Made by a program: the position numbers and the translations under genes
In this document: in pieces, positions 7,488 through 18,800 of the stretch
How positions within the stretch are numbered: the stretch's first letter is position 1
How the letters are laid out: every line of letters begins with the position of its first letter
NCBI GenBank assembly: GCA_942493075.1
Contig: OW818681.1
Span: forward strand, 2,170,001 to 2,234,000
Source: JBBQYD01 sp942493075
GTDB taxonomy: Bacteria > Verrucomicrobiota > Verrucomicrobiia > Limisphaerales > UBA8199
Direction of reading: 5' to 3'
DNA length: 64,000 bases
The notes under the pieces: model-generated
The model's input: only the letters and a program-made list of their open reading frames with translations
Database searches by the model: none
What the model was told of the DNA's origin: nothing

Positions 7488-7536
7488 CTTCTCCTGCCGG
7501 TTTGACGCAAGACCTGCGCCAAACCGGCAGGAGAAG
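7488..7536. repeat. 17-bp perfect inverted repeat
   Basis: CTTCTCCTGCCGGTTTG and its exact reverse complement are separated by 15 bases, and the loop itself can add four more pairs (ACGCA with TGCGC, one mismatch). No U-run follows on either strand, so a mobile-element origin is more likely than a terminator. Confidence 0.6.
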
Positions 7537-7738
7537 GAGGAAGGAATGATTGGACGCTAACCCATGGTAGCGACTGGCATCGCAACCATGGGTTTTGGGG
7601 CGCAATCCCGTTGGGATTGGGGAAGGAGGGCGGATGGCGGCTTCGTGCGGGTCTTTGGCTCTGGAAAGGCGGGGGTTCCAGTCCTGGAAAAGTGACAATC
7701 GACAGTTGGTCCGGCTTGCGAGCAGTTTCGTCGCAACG

Positions 7739-7834
7739 GCCCGCTTGTTGAGAATCCAATACGGCAACGCTGTCTATCATGTTACGGCCCGCGATGGGGT
7801 CCGGGGGACGGTCTGCCAGGAAAAAATAACTCGC
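7739..7834 (+). pseudogene. Remnant of a REP-associated tyrosine transposase (Y1/IS200-like)
   Basis: Within a 111-codon frame, the stretch ARLLRIQYGNAVYHVTARDG is clearly the N-terminus of the RAYT family, normally followed by a longer catalytic region with the His-hydrophobic-His and Tyr motifs. Here the similarity fades after about 32 residues. It is therefore a decayed 5' fragment. The nearby GTAG hairpins are the kind of substrate such an enzyme would use. Confidence 0.65.
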
Positions 7835-7938
7835 GCACTCTGGCACGAAGTGACAACCTCTTTCCTAATCGCGCCCGCGGATGCTCTACGAACAGTTGAA
7901 ATCGGAGCCGGTGCGGACTTTGCGAGTTAAAACAATTT

Positions 7939-8982
7939 ATGGAAAAGAAAAGAATCATCGAAGCAGATCCACCGTTGAAAAAGGATGACCTGATTGTTAT
8001 CGGGGGTGGTGGTGGTTTCATTGGGGGCTCCTTAGCCCGGTATTTTGCCAACAAAGGATTCACTCGCATTCGCGCTATCGACAAGAAGCCTTTGCCTGAA
8101 TGGTATCAGAGGGTTCCTGGTGTGGAATGTCTGAACCTGGACCTGAGCGAGTTCGAGAATTGCCGCCGTGCCTGCGAGGGCGCTGTCGAAGTTTACAATT
8201 TGGCTGCCGACATGGGTGGCATGGGCTTCATCGAGAGATTCCGCGTCGAATGCCTGCGTAGCATCCTGATCAATACCCACATGGTCGAGGCTGCTTATCG
8301 CGCCGGCGCCCGCCGTTATTTCTTCTCGTCCTCCGCTTGCGCTTACAACGTGATCCTGCAACAGGATACAAACGTGCGCGCACTCAAGGAATCGGATGCC
8401 TATCCTGCGATGGCCGAGCGCGGGTATGGCTGGGAAAAGCTCGTGAGTGAGATGTTCTGCCAGGAATACTGGGCCGAGCGCGGACTCAAAACAGCCATTG
8501 CACGGTTCCACAACGTCTATGGGCCGAACGGTACCTGGGACGGCGGACGCGAAAAGGCGCCTGCTGCGATTTGCAGGAAGGTCGTAGAGGCGATGGATCG
8601 GGGCGAGCACAATATCGAAATCTGGGGCGACGGATCTCAAACGCGCAGCTTCATGTATATCGATGACTGCACCAAGGGCATCGACATGATCATGCATTGT
8701 GACGAACTGATCGCTACCCCCATCAATCTGGGATCAAGCGAACTGGTCTCCATTAGCGAACTGGTTTCTAAAGTAGAGCGGATTGCCGGAATCACACTCA
8801 AACGGAGCCACAAACTGGATGCGCCGCGCGGCGTTGCTGGGCGCAACAGTGATAACACCTTTATCAAACAGGTCCTGAAGTGGGAGCCGAATACCACGCT
8901 TGATGTTGGCTTGAAAGCGACCTACGACTGGATCAAGGTGCAGTACACCGATCGCAAGACCGGCAAACGCGTGGTGGAATGA
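7939..8982 (+). CDS. GDP-mannose 3,5-epimerase-like NAD-dependent epimerase
   Basis: A 347-residue extended short-chain dehydrogenase/reductase. GGGGGFIGG at 22-30 binds NAD. AADMGGMGF (89-97), SSSAC (130-134) and the Y163-x3-K167 pair in YGWEK are close to plant-type GDP-mannose 3,5-epimerase, as are FHNVYGPNGTWDGGREKAPA and GDGSQTRSFMYIDD. The expected reaction is GDP-D-mannose to GDP-L-galactose or GDP-L-gulose in the cytoplasm, for surface polysaccharide or a related sugar route. A related sugar-nucleotide epimerase cannot be excluded. It stands alone and is followed by a strong terminator. No clear ribosome-binding site precedes the ATG. Confidence 0.85.
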   Translation: MEKKRIIEADPPLKKDDLIVIGGGGGFIGGSLARYFANKGFTRIRAIDKKPLPEWYQRVPGVECLNLDLSEFENCRRACEGAVEVYNLAADMGGMGFIERFRVECLRSILINTHMVEAAYRAGARRYFFSSSACAYNVILQQDTNVRALKESDAYPAMAERGYGWEKLVSEMFCQEYWAERGLKTAIARFHNVYGPNGTWDGGREKAPAAICRKVVEAMDRGEHNIEIWGDGSQTRSFMYIDDCTKGIDMIMHCDELIATPINLGSSELVSISELVSKVERIAGITLKRSHKLDAPRGVAGRNSDNTFIKQVLKWEPNTTLDVGLKATYDWIKVQYTDRKTGKRVVE

Positions 8983-9011
8983 TCAGCCGCTAATTCGAAA
9001 CAGATCTACAA

Positions 9012-9039
9012 AAAAGGGACGCAGCGATGCGTCCCTTTT
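9012..9039. terminator. Bidirectional terminator between convergent genes
   Basis: AAAAGGGACGCA-GCGA-TGCGTCCCTTTT, a perfect 12-bp stem with a tetraloop and A/T ends on both sides, lies between the epimerase stop and the stop of the minus-strand lipoprotein gene. Confidence 0.85.
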
Positions 9040-9062
9040 GCTTCCCAATTCGTATCAGTCAA

Positions 9063-9737
9063 TTAATCAGCCGGCATAGTCTGGATGAAATCCTCAGCGC
9101 GAGCGATCGCTACGTTCATCTCAGCAATTAATTTCTGGATGTCTCCTTCAATGGAGATCACCTCGCCCTTTAAAGCACCGATTGCCTGCGCGTTCAGGTT
9201 ATGCTTCAGGAAGAGCGATTGATCTTTCAGTCGCGCGAGCACAGGGTCCATCGCCTGGGTGCTCCTTTCAAGCGCGGCATGGAGAGTTTCATACCGCTGG
9301 CGTGTCTGAGTCAGCTTTGACCGGCTATCCGCCCGGAGGGCTTCACTGGAGTAGGTTTCCAGTTCCCGTTCCCACTCGGTAAACAGTGCGCTCGCGATGT
9401 TCTCAATTTTTTCAATGCGACCGCCGATGGACTCAGCTCGTTCTTTGCATTGTTCGTAGTCCCCCTGAACAGCTTTATAAGCCTGTTCCAGTTTCCCGCC
9501 ATCAAATCCAGTGAGTTCCTTGAGACGGGTCAGGGCATCCTTAAACTCCTCCTTGGCCGCTTGTTGCTCGTCCCTCGTTTTTTCCACCTGGTCCCGCAGC
9601 AAATCGCGCTTATGTTTGCCGAGTTTCTCCCACGCGGAATAATACGTGCTTTGGCAACCCACCAACAACGTGGCGAGAATGACTAAAATCATGAAGGCTG
9701 GAGTTCTCGCTTGAGAGGCGGAGGACCTATTTTGCAT
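9063..9737 (-). CDS. DUF2959 family lipoprotein
   Basis: A 224-residue exported protein. The N-terminus has a hydrophobic segment ending in the lipobox LLVGC, so it should be a lipid-anchored periplasmic or outer-membrane protein. The following YYSAWEKLGKHKRDLLRDQV is the hallmark of DUF2959. The rest is almost entirely coiled-coil-like helix rich in Glu, Lys and Gln. Function is unknown for the family. It converges on the epimerase gene with a shared terminator. Confidence 0.85.
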   Translation of the reverse strand: MQNRSSASQARTPAFMILVILATLLVGCQSTYYSAWEKLGKHKRDLLRDQVEKTRDEQQAAKEEFKDALTRLKELTGFDGGKLEQAYKAVQGDYEQCKERAESIGGRIEKIENIASALFTEWERELETYSSEALRADSRSKLTQTRQRYETLHAALERSTQAMDPVLARLKDQSLFLKHNLNAQAIGALKGEVISIEGDIQKLIAEMNVAIARAEDFIQTMPAD

Positions 9738-9924
9738 ACAGCTATAAATAAGGTGAAAAAGCGGGCTGTCAAAAGGAAAGCCACCCCAGTAAACCCTCAG
9801 GCTTCACGGAAAACGGGCAGCTACTCCCTGCAAACCCCAGAACGGGGTGCATTTGCCCAAACTCTAAACCCAGAAAAGAATCGACTTATGATCCATTCCT
9901 TTGTTTCATCCTCGGGATTTAGCG

Positions 9925-11432
<1,508 letters not shown>

Positions 11433-11436
<4 letters not shown>

Positions 11437-11819
11437 CTGGCGGGGGTGATGTTACGCGGCTCTTTCTGCGGAGGAGGTTGGGGTTCTCCGGTTTCCGAGT
11501 AGATCGGACCACTGGAGACACCCGGTTCAGGCGGCACCGGTACACCGGGCTTGGTTGCGTTCCGCCGGAGCATGACCACTGCCGCCACACAGCCAGTCCA
11601 CGTCGGGAGCATGTCAACCAGTGGAATGAGCTCCACTATGAAGGTTGGCAACAGCAACGGGTGAAATCCGAGCAGCCAGATAGTGGCTCCCATTGCGATC
11701 ACATCCAGGATCTCATCGGCAAACGTCCACCCCAGCGGCCCCAGCAGGATTTGGACGACATCGGCCAGGACAGCGATGGCGAAAGCAGCCAGAATGCGTT
11801 TGCGAGTCAAGACCTGCAT
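11433..11819 (-). CDS. Small membrane protein of unknown function
   Basis: A 128-residue protein with about three hydrophobic segments (about residues 8-30, 36-54 and 56-85) and a Pro/Glu-rich soluble tail of about 40 residues (VPVPPEPGVSS). No family recognised. It converges on carB, and the two stop codons share the palindrome CTAG. Confidence 0.65.
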
Positions 11820-11909
11820 GGCCTCAATATAAACCTCCTGCCCAGCGGCACAATACAGTTAAAAAGTCAGACTATCCATTTTGACCTGTCCATGCTATTT
11901 CACATGGCC

Positions 11910-13877
11910 ATGAAAGCTCGTGTATCGTTACTACTATCCATGGGGTTTGTCTTCCTGGCGCTTTCTTTGCAGGCCGATGCACCTCCAATAGGAATAGACA
12001 CCATCGCCAGACTTGACCAATTGGCTGTGTTCAAACCGGCGTCGAGCGTCGGTTCAATTTCCAGCTATGATCGAACCGGTGGTAACGATGACGGATTCTC
12101 CGGCACCTACAGCTTCGTTCGCAAGGATGGCGATTACCTCGTGCTGGCCGACCTCAAAGGCCCCGGGGTGATCTATCGCTTTTTTACCCCGACACCTTCT
12201 GACGATACAGTTGAGTTTCTCTTCGATGGAGAGAGCACTCCCCGATTGTCCGTGAAGTATCGTGAGATGTTCCTGGGCAAGCACCCGGCATTTCCTTCAC
12301 CCCTGGTTGGATTCGGTGCGGGGGGATTCTACTCGTACGTCCCGCTTCCGTTCCTAACCTCGTGCGTAGTGCGCATCAAAGCGCCCAAAACACAGTTCTA
12401 CCAGATCAACTATGCACAGTATCCGGAGGGTGTGATCACGAACTCCTTTGACCCCGCCAAGGTGGACGGACCTGAACGCGCGCGCGCCCTGAAGCTCTTA
12501 GCCAGTTCCGGTTCCGATGTGACCAGCTTTACTGCGCCCCCAGGGGCCAAGATCCGAACAGATGTTAACAGCGTTTCCTTGAACCCGAATTCGACCAACA
12601 CCGTTTTCAGCATTAACAAAGGGGGCCGGATAGTCGGTCTGCGCGTTTCACCCGCTTCCGCAATCGTGGGAAAGGACCGGGACCTGGTGCTGAGGATTTC
12701 GTTTGATGGCGACGCCCCCTCGGTGCTATGCCCGCTCGGAGACTTTTTCGGATACGCCTGGGGAAAGCCTGCCATGAAATCGGTTCTCCTGGGCACTTCA
12801 GGTGAGACCAACTACTGCTACTTCCCCATGCCCTTCAAGACGGGCGCCAGGATTCAAATCATCTCGGAACGCGCCGCTCCTGTGCAACTCCGCTTTGAAA
12901 TCGCCCATGCTGCCATTTCGCAGAATCAGGAGGAAGGGCAGTTCCGGGCCCTATGGCGCCGTGAGAATCCTACGCAGGATGGACAACCATTCACTTTTCT
13001 TGATACCCAGGGCCGGGGGCACTTGGTAGCTGCCTTGCTTCATGTTCAGGGTTTCAAGACCGGTCAGACTCTCTTCTTCGAAGGGGACGATCAGGCTTAT
13101 ATCGACGGGGAATTGCGAGTTCAAGGCACCGGATCGGAAGATTTCTTCAACGGCGGCTGGTATGACGTGCCGGATCGTTGGGAAAAGAACATTTCGTTCC
13201 CCCTCAGCGGTTGCCTGGCCTATCAAAAGCAGATGTCCAGGACGGGTGGATACCGCATCCTGCTAGGGGATGCCTATTCGTACAGTCAGAGCCTGCGTTT
13301 CACCATGGAACACTCCGGTGAAAAGAACAACATTCCCACGGACAACGTCGCGGTAACGATGTTGTACTCCGATAAGCTGCCTGACCCGGCCCCGCTCCTA
13401 CCGGAAGTGACCCAACGCAAAGTGCAAGACCCCACCGAAATGATCTTCCCCATGGGTTGGCAGACTCCGATCTATGCATGGTCGTTCGACAACGCCTCAC
13501 TAACACGCAAGAAGTTGAAAATTGGGAACGAGGAGGTTCGTTATCTGTCGCTTGCGTGCAAAGGCTCTGATTGGTTTGGACCGCATTTCATCTCGCCAAT
13601 GTGCGAAGTGCCGTCAGAAGGGAATTACACGGTTTCTATAACCGCGGTGAAAGGGCCTGAACAGGGGATCGTGCAGCTCTTTCAGAATGAAAACCCGATC
13701 GGTGAACCTGTGGATCTCTACGCCGCCGAGGTGGCAAAGAGCAGCCGGCTCCAGATTGGCACCCTGTTCCTTCGAGAAGGAAGAAACAATCTGATGCTTA
13801 AGCTCAAAGGGGCAAACCCAGAGAGCAAAGGCTTGAACCTCGACCTTGTCGAAATCGTCTGCCTCCGGGCTGAATAG
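11910..13877 (+). CDS. DUF2961 / GH172-type secreted glycosidase
   Basis: A 655-residue protein with a signal peptide (MKARVSLLLSMGFVFLALS, cut near ADA). The start at 11910 is chosen because the frame runs open upstream into unrelated sequence. Central motifs GPGVIYRFFTPTP and GTGSEDFFNGGWYDVPDR are those of DUF2961, now GH172, with difructose-anhydride synthase/alpha-fructofuranosidase and arabinofuranosidase members. Residues ~430-655 look like extra beta-sandwich sequence. The substrate cannot be told. It is expected in the periplasm or outside the cell. No CAZyme partner is adjacent. Confidence 0.8.
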   Translation: MKARVSLLLSMGFVFLALSLQADAPPIGIDTIARLDQLAVFKPASSVGSISSYDRTGGNDDGFSGTYSFVRKDGDYLVLADLKGPGVIYRFFTPTPSDDTVEFLFDGESTPRLSVKYREMFLGKHPAFPSPLVGFGAGGFYSYVPLPFLTSCVVRIKAPKTQFYQINYAQYPEGVITNSFDPAKVDGPERARALKLLASSGSDVTSFTAPPGAKIRTDVNSVSLNPNSTNTVFSINKGGRIVGLRVSPASAIVGKDRDLVLRISFDGDAPSVLCPLGDFFGYAWGKPAMKSVLLGTSGETNYCYFPMPFKTGARIQIISERAAPVQLRFEIAHAAISQNQEEGQFRALWRRENPTQDGQPFTFLDTQGRGHLVAALLHVQGFKTGQTLFFEGDDQAYIDGELRVQGTGSEDFFNGGWYDVPDRWEKNISFPLSGCLAYQKQMSRTGGYRILLGDAYSYSQSLRFTMEHSGEKNNIPTDNVAVTMLYSDKLPDPAPLLPEVTQRKVQDPTEMIFPMGWQTPIYAWSFDNASLTRKKLKIGNEEVRYLSLACKGSDWFGPHFISPMCEVPSEGNYTVSITAVKGPEQGIVQLFQNENPIGEPVDLYAAEVAKSSRLQIGTLFLREGRNNLMLKLKGANPESKGLNLDLVEIVCLRAE

Positions 13878-13898
13878 CTTTCGAGCCCTGCTGATCTG

Positions 13899-13926
13899 AG
13901 CTGGCCGACTAAAACCGGCCAGCTCT
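13899..13926. terminator. Hairpin terminator between convergent genes
   Basis: GAGCTGGCCG-ACTAAAAC-CGGCCAGCTC, a perfect 10-bp stem, lies between the GH172 stop and the stop of the minus-strand oxidoreductase. The U-tract is weak on both sides. Confidence 0.6.
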
Positions 13927-13961
13927 CTCGCATTTACCCTGGAAGCATCGCCGACAATGAA

Positions 13962-15698
13962 TTAACGAGGCGTCACTTTTGGCCAGGACATCGGCACGCC
14001 ATCCTGCGTAAGGAGTCCCTGGAAGTCTCGCAGGAGGTCCGCTTTGGCTCTCACTTGGCGGGGAACCAACTTGCGCGCTAAGCAGAATGCCGCAAGCGCG
14101 CCCACTGACTCCCCAATATTCCACTCAACGGGGTGAAGCCGGAAACAGCCGTTGGTGATATGGGTTACTCCAAGGTTCTTGCTTGCAGGCAACAGGTTCT
14201 CCACCCGTTTAGGCAGGAGCGAACCCAGCGGGATTTGATAGGGCAGGGAACTGACGTCGATGTAATTGTCGCCCGTTGTGCTGGGATGCAGGTCGATTCG
14301 ATAACTGCCAATGCCCACTGAATCCTTGAAGACCTCGGCCGTCACTTCATTCGGTTTAAGACCAAGCGCCTTGGCACGTGCCTCGGTGGCCACATGTTGT
14401 TCCAGGACTCTTACCTCAGGCAGAATCCGGCGACTTTCACGGATGTAAGGATACTTTGCCAGGCCATCCTCGGTCCCTACAATATCCGGACGCAATCTAA
14501 GCCCCTTCCAGCCGCTGCCACCGTCTGGCCGAGGTGCCTCGGTTTGAAGCCAATACATCAACGAGAGGCTGAGTTGCTTGGCGCGCGCCAAATGTTGAGC
14601 CGCTTCGGCGTCCGGCACGTCGAGCAGGTTGCCTAGCAAATAGTCGTTCATTGGCCAGTTCACCAGCGTAATGTCCCCTGCGTAGGTGCCAGGCCTAAAA
14701 TTCGTGCGGTCTATAAGACGCCGGTATAGGAAGAAGCCTTGAGCCTTTTCAGCGTCGAAGCCGTAGTTTCGCGGTTCCAGAGTGGCTGGATTGGAGTAGA
14801 AAAAGCTGAGCAATTTGCCTGGCCACGGCGGCGTCATCTTCGGGACATAATCCTTCCAAAAATCATACTCACTGGGTTTCTCGATCGTGTGATCCTGCCC
14901 CGCCAGGTAATCCATGGCAAAACAGCATGTGAACGCCTGAAGATTGCGCGGATTGGCCTCCTCGGCCGCATGGGGTTCACCAGTGTCCTTCCGAGATTCC
15001 GCGCCTGTGACATATTCCGTCTTTGTCATCGGCAAGAGGTCGCCCTGTTCTGTTGCGTCGATAAAAATCGGCGCTCGCAGCACGATCTCATTTCCAGTCT
15101 CCAGGCTCTTGACCTGGACCGCCTCTACCCGGTCGCTATTGACGCTGGCTGACTTGGCCACATGCCGGAGAAGAATGCGAACGCGCTGGCTTCCAATCCA
15201 GGGGGCCAGCATCTCCTCAAGAACGGCCAAGGCAACACGAGGCTCGTGGCAAAGGCGCGAGACGGAGCCGTTGCCTGGGTTCAGATGCGGTCTGGACCGC
15301 GCTTCGGCGGTGAGGGGAAAATTCCTCGAGTAATAATCCCGGACACGCTGGCGAAACTCAAGATAGCTGCGGGTTCCACCGAAGGTTTCGATCCACGGGT
15401 TTTCATCGGGCGGGACGGCTTGCGAAGTAAGCTGGCCTCCAATCCAATCCGTTTCCTCGGTCATGATGACTCGAAAACCATTTCGAGCCGCAGCTAATGC
15501 AGCCGCGCAGCCGCCAGTTCCACCGCCGATGATGACGACGTCAGCAGCAAGTTCTTTGGTTGAAGCCTTCTTTGCTGAGGGTGCGGAAACAGCCGTAACA
15601 GATGACTGGCCCAGCAGGGAGGGTGTGGCTAACGCAATCGGGGTGGCGAAGCCGAGGGCACCCAGGAAGGAACGACGAGAATGTCCGGAGCGATTCAT
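13962..15698 (-). CDS. Tat-exported FAD-dependent oxidoreductase (FAD_oxidored family)
   Basis: A 578-residue protein when started at MNRSGHSRRSFLGALG, chosen because this gives a twin-arginine signal (RRSFLG) with a hydrophobic core. The FAD site is VVIIGGGTGGCAAALAAARN, followed by E-E at the strand end. Other family motifs are QLTSQAVPPDE and FIDATEQGDLLP. The C-terminal VTHITNGCFRLHPVEWNIGE is also typical. Such exported flavoproteins are abundant in Verrucomicrobia and Planctomycetes; the substrate is unknown, probably a sugar or alcohol. Confidence 0.85.
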   Translation of the reverse strand: MNRSGHSRRSFLGALGFATPIALATPSLLGQSSVTAVSAPSAKKASTKELAADVVIIGGGTGGCAAALAAARNGFRVIMTEETDWIGGQLTSQAVPPDENPWIETFGGTRSYLEFRQRVRDYYSRNFPLTAEARSRPHLNPGNGSVSRLCHEPRVALAVLEEMLAPWIGSQRVRILLRHVAKSASVNSDRVEAVQVKSLETGNEIVLRAPIFIDATEQGDLLPMTKTEYVTGAESRKDTGEPHAAEEANPRNLQAFTCCFAMDYLAGQDHTIEKPSEYDFWKDYVPKMTPPWPGKLLSFFYSNPATLEPRNYGFDAEKAQGFFLYRRLIDRTNFRPGTYAGDITLVNWPMNDYLLGNLLDVPDAEAAQHLARAKQLSLSLMYWLQTEAPRPDGGSGWKGLRLRPDIVGTEDGLAKYPYIRESRRILPEVRVLEQHVATEARAKALGLKPNEVTAEVFKDSVGIGSYRIDLHPSTTGDNYIDVSSLPYQIPLGSLLPKRVENLLPASKNLGVTHITNGCFRLHPVEWNIGESVGALAAFCLARKLVPRQVRAKADLLRDFQGLLTQDGVPMSWPKVTPR

Positions 15699-15790
15699 AG
15701 GCAATAGGCTGCCTGTCACTTGACACTTCTTCAACTCAAAACCGCAGAATGTGGCAGGAATTTCGAGGCTTCCAATCCTTAAAAGGAAAA

Positions 15791-15818
15791 ACCGCCGCCG
15801 GAGTTATCCGGCGGCGGT
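15791..15818 (-). terminator. Terminator of the DUF4623 gene
   Basis: Read on the minus strand: ACCGCCGCCGGA-TAAC-TCCGGCGGCGGT then TTTTTCCTTTT. A perfect 12-bp GC-rich stem with a U-tract, 19 bases after the stop. Confidence 0.9.
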
Positions 15819-15836
15819 CTGAATTAACTATTCCTA

Positions 15837-18800
15837 TTAAGGAGTCACAACCCGGTAGAAGCGAGCTTCGGTGGCGGCTTCGCTATACGTGGCGGTCGTT
15901 CCAGTTGCGGTTACCGCAGCGCCAGCATTCTGCCACTCGCCAGTGAGGCTGGTGGCCGCTTTGACCTGGTAGGTTTGGCCAGCCTGGGCTTCCCAGGTGA
16001 GCGAGACTGTGCCGTTCTTAACCTCAATTCCGAGCATCTTGAAGTTGGGTTTGTAGCCCGGATCAATCATGAACGCCATGACACCGTTATTCTCGTTCAT
16101 GCCGAACAGGTAGGTGTTCCCACCGAAATCCAGCGCGCCGTTGGCTTCAATGCTCTCATTGTAGGTCGGATACAACTCCTGGTCCAGTTTGATGGGGCCT
16201 TTATCGAGATCCGCTACGCTGTAAAGGATGATGTTCTTCACAGTGTCACGAGCTGCGCCAGCCAGGAACTTCAGGTTGTCATTGTAGGCGAGGGTCGTCA
16301 TGCTTGCGGGCACCTTCGCTGTGTCATAGGTACGAAGAATCGTGCCTTGCCCTGTCGTCAGATTGTACTGAATGAGATAGAGCGAGCCGTTGTACATTTT
16401 ACACCAGAAGGTATTGCCCGCACCCCAGGTGACGCTCAGCCGAGAGAACGCAGCCGGTGCGTCCGGAACCGTGATTTCCGTAGGGTTGAAGTTGAGGCCA
16501 TCCGTCGTCGTGAGGATGGTGACCACGTTGCCCTTATCGTAACCGAGGATGATCTCTGTGTTCACTCCGGCACCGCGGACGTCCATGGTGTAACCAGATA
16601 CTTTTGTGGCCAGAGAGGGAGCAGGATCACCATAGTAAGCTACGGAAGCATAGGTGTCTGCGTTGTCGTTCGCCCAGCGGTAGAGCATGAAGGGTATGGA
16701 GGTCGCATCTGTCGTACGATTGCCAGCGTAAACAACGCCGTCATCGGCAACATTGATCTTATTAACCCAGCGGTTCCCACCCGTGACAGCGTTAACGTCC
16801 AACGTGTGCTTGTGAGTGCCTGTCAGGCCATCCACCACCGCAATGATGACTGCCGGCGTGTTTGTTGGAACATAGCTCGCGATCAGTACGTTGGAGTTCA
16901 TCGGGTTGAAACTCATTCCGTATTCGTAATAATTGTTGTTGAGATACGGGCGGCTCAGCGCGGGCACCGTCCACAAGTTTGTCATTTGGCCGGTGGTGTA
17001 AGTCGGCAGAACGCTAATAGTGCTTATGAGGCTCCACTTCTCGCCACCAGCGTTGGTGACCAGCACACGGTATTTTCCGGCGGCTGAGCTCTGGAGGTTG
17101 GTGAGTGTGTAGCTACTGCCAGTCGCACCCGCGATAGCTTGGCCCTCAAAGTACCATTGGTAGCTCTGTGGGGTCAAGCTGTCGGAAACCACTGTGAGTA
17201 TTGGACTGGAGCCGCCGTGCCAGGCACCACTTACGGGAGCCGAAACAATGACCGGGCGGGAGGCTGAAGTTCCGTTGATCTTGAACATCTTGACACCGTT
17301 ATTGACGCCCAGCGCCACCAGGTAGCCTTTGGCGAAATCAACATTGCCCTGATATTCAATGTCGGGATTATAGGTGGTGAATAGTTCCTGATCTGCCCAG
17401 AATGGACCTGCTTCGAGGTCGCTCACGTCATACGCAGGAACGCTAACCGGCCGAGTGCCGTTCCAAACGCCCGCCATTAGGTTGAAGTTTTTATCAAACT
17501 TCTGGCCAGTCAGGTCTTTGGGAACGCTCCGAGCGCCCGTTACAGGAAAGGTCTTCTTCACAAAGCCCGATTGCGAATTCGTGTCATATTCCACGAGAAT
17601 CAGGTTGCTGGTCGTTTTGCCGAACAACGTGTTGGTCCCAGGACCCCAGCAGAGACCGAAGCGCGCAAAACCCGCTGGGGCATCCGCTACATAGATGGGG
17701 ATGGATCTGAATTGATAGTTTTCGTCGATGGGGACCAGAATGGCAACTGTCCTTTCAGTGGCGGAGAGGGTGCCTACCAGAATCTCGGTGTTCAATGCGC
17801 TGCCTCGCACGTCCATCGTGCGGCCATAACCAGCAGTGGCGGCTACGTAACCAGCTCCCGGGTCACCCTTATAGGCCTCCCAGCGATCTGTGGTGTAAGG
17901 CTCATCGCTGCCGAATCCGTAGATGGTAAACGCACCAGCAGTGGTAGTTTGGTTGCAGACATAGACCACACCGTCATCGGCCACATCGACCTTGTTCATG
18001 TTGCCGCTCGGGATCAGGCCTGTGTAATCCATGTAATGCTTATGTTCACCCGTGAGACCATCAATCACGGCAATCATGTTGGTCGGGGAGACTCGGGTTA
18101 CCACAATGACATTGGTGGTCACCGGGTTGAGGGCCACTCCGTATTCCTTGTAACCGGGAGTGAGGTAAGGCCGGGAGTTAGGAAGCAGGTCCCAAATATT
18201 GGTCATCGTTCCAGAGTTGTTGCCTTGAGTCATCGTTACCGCCGAAGCCGTCCGCACGAAAGTGCCGCGAGGTTCCGTGACTGAAACGGCATAGGTTCCG
18301 ATTTGCGGTTCGGACATATTGGTAACCGTGAAGCTGGAACCAGTGGCGCCAGCGATCGGACTCCCTTCGAACAGCCATTGGTAGCTGTGCGGGCCATCTA
18401 CCAGTTGGGTGGCCTTGTGCGTCCAGTTCGCGCCTTCCCAGAGGGTGACGTTTACGGCCGTGTTCGTCAGTACGTAACCAAGCAAGCCTCGGTTTGTATC
18501 GAGAGCATAAAGGCGTCCCTTGCGGAACGAAACGGCGCCGACAAGATTGCCGTTCGCATTGGTGCCTCCAAACGGGCGCGCGGTCCCGAGTTCCATCATA
18601 ACCGTTGGATCGCTAAAATCGAAGAAACGCAGGCTATGGCCTGTCCTGGCATCTACGATGGCGAGCAGATCACGGTCCCAATCGATATCCATCAACGCGC
18701 TGTCTGCCGCGAGACTCCAGGCACCAATGCTGCGAGCAACCGCGGCGGTCCCAGCGGCCGCATCAAGCGTGAGTTCTTTAAGCAAGCCGCCAACAGGTTG

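Larger units (their letters stand above)
6977..7738. other. Gene-poor tract after the module array
   Basis: No gene supported. It contains REP-like element 3, a long perfect inverted repeat (7488-7536) and a smaller hairpin at 7561-7592 (CCCATGGT ... ACCATGGG). Frames called on either strand have no recognisable content and odd composition. Confidence 0.55.

Noticed and set aside
7046..7846. Frames of up to 214 codons on the minus strand
   Set aside because: They cross inverted repeats and the REP-like hairpin, have no motif, and conflict with the RAYT remnant on the other strand.
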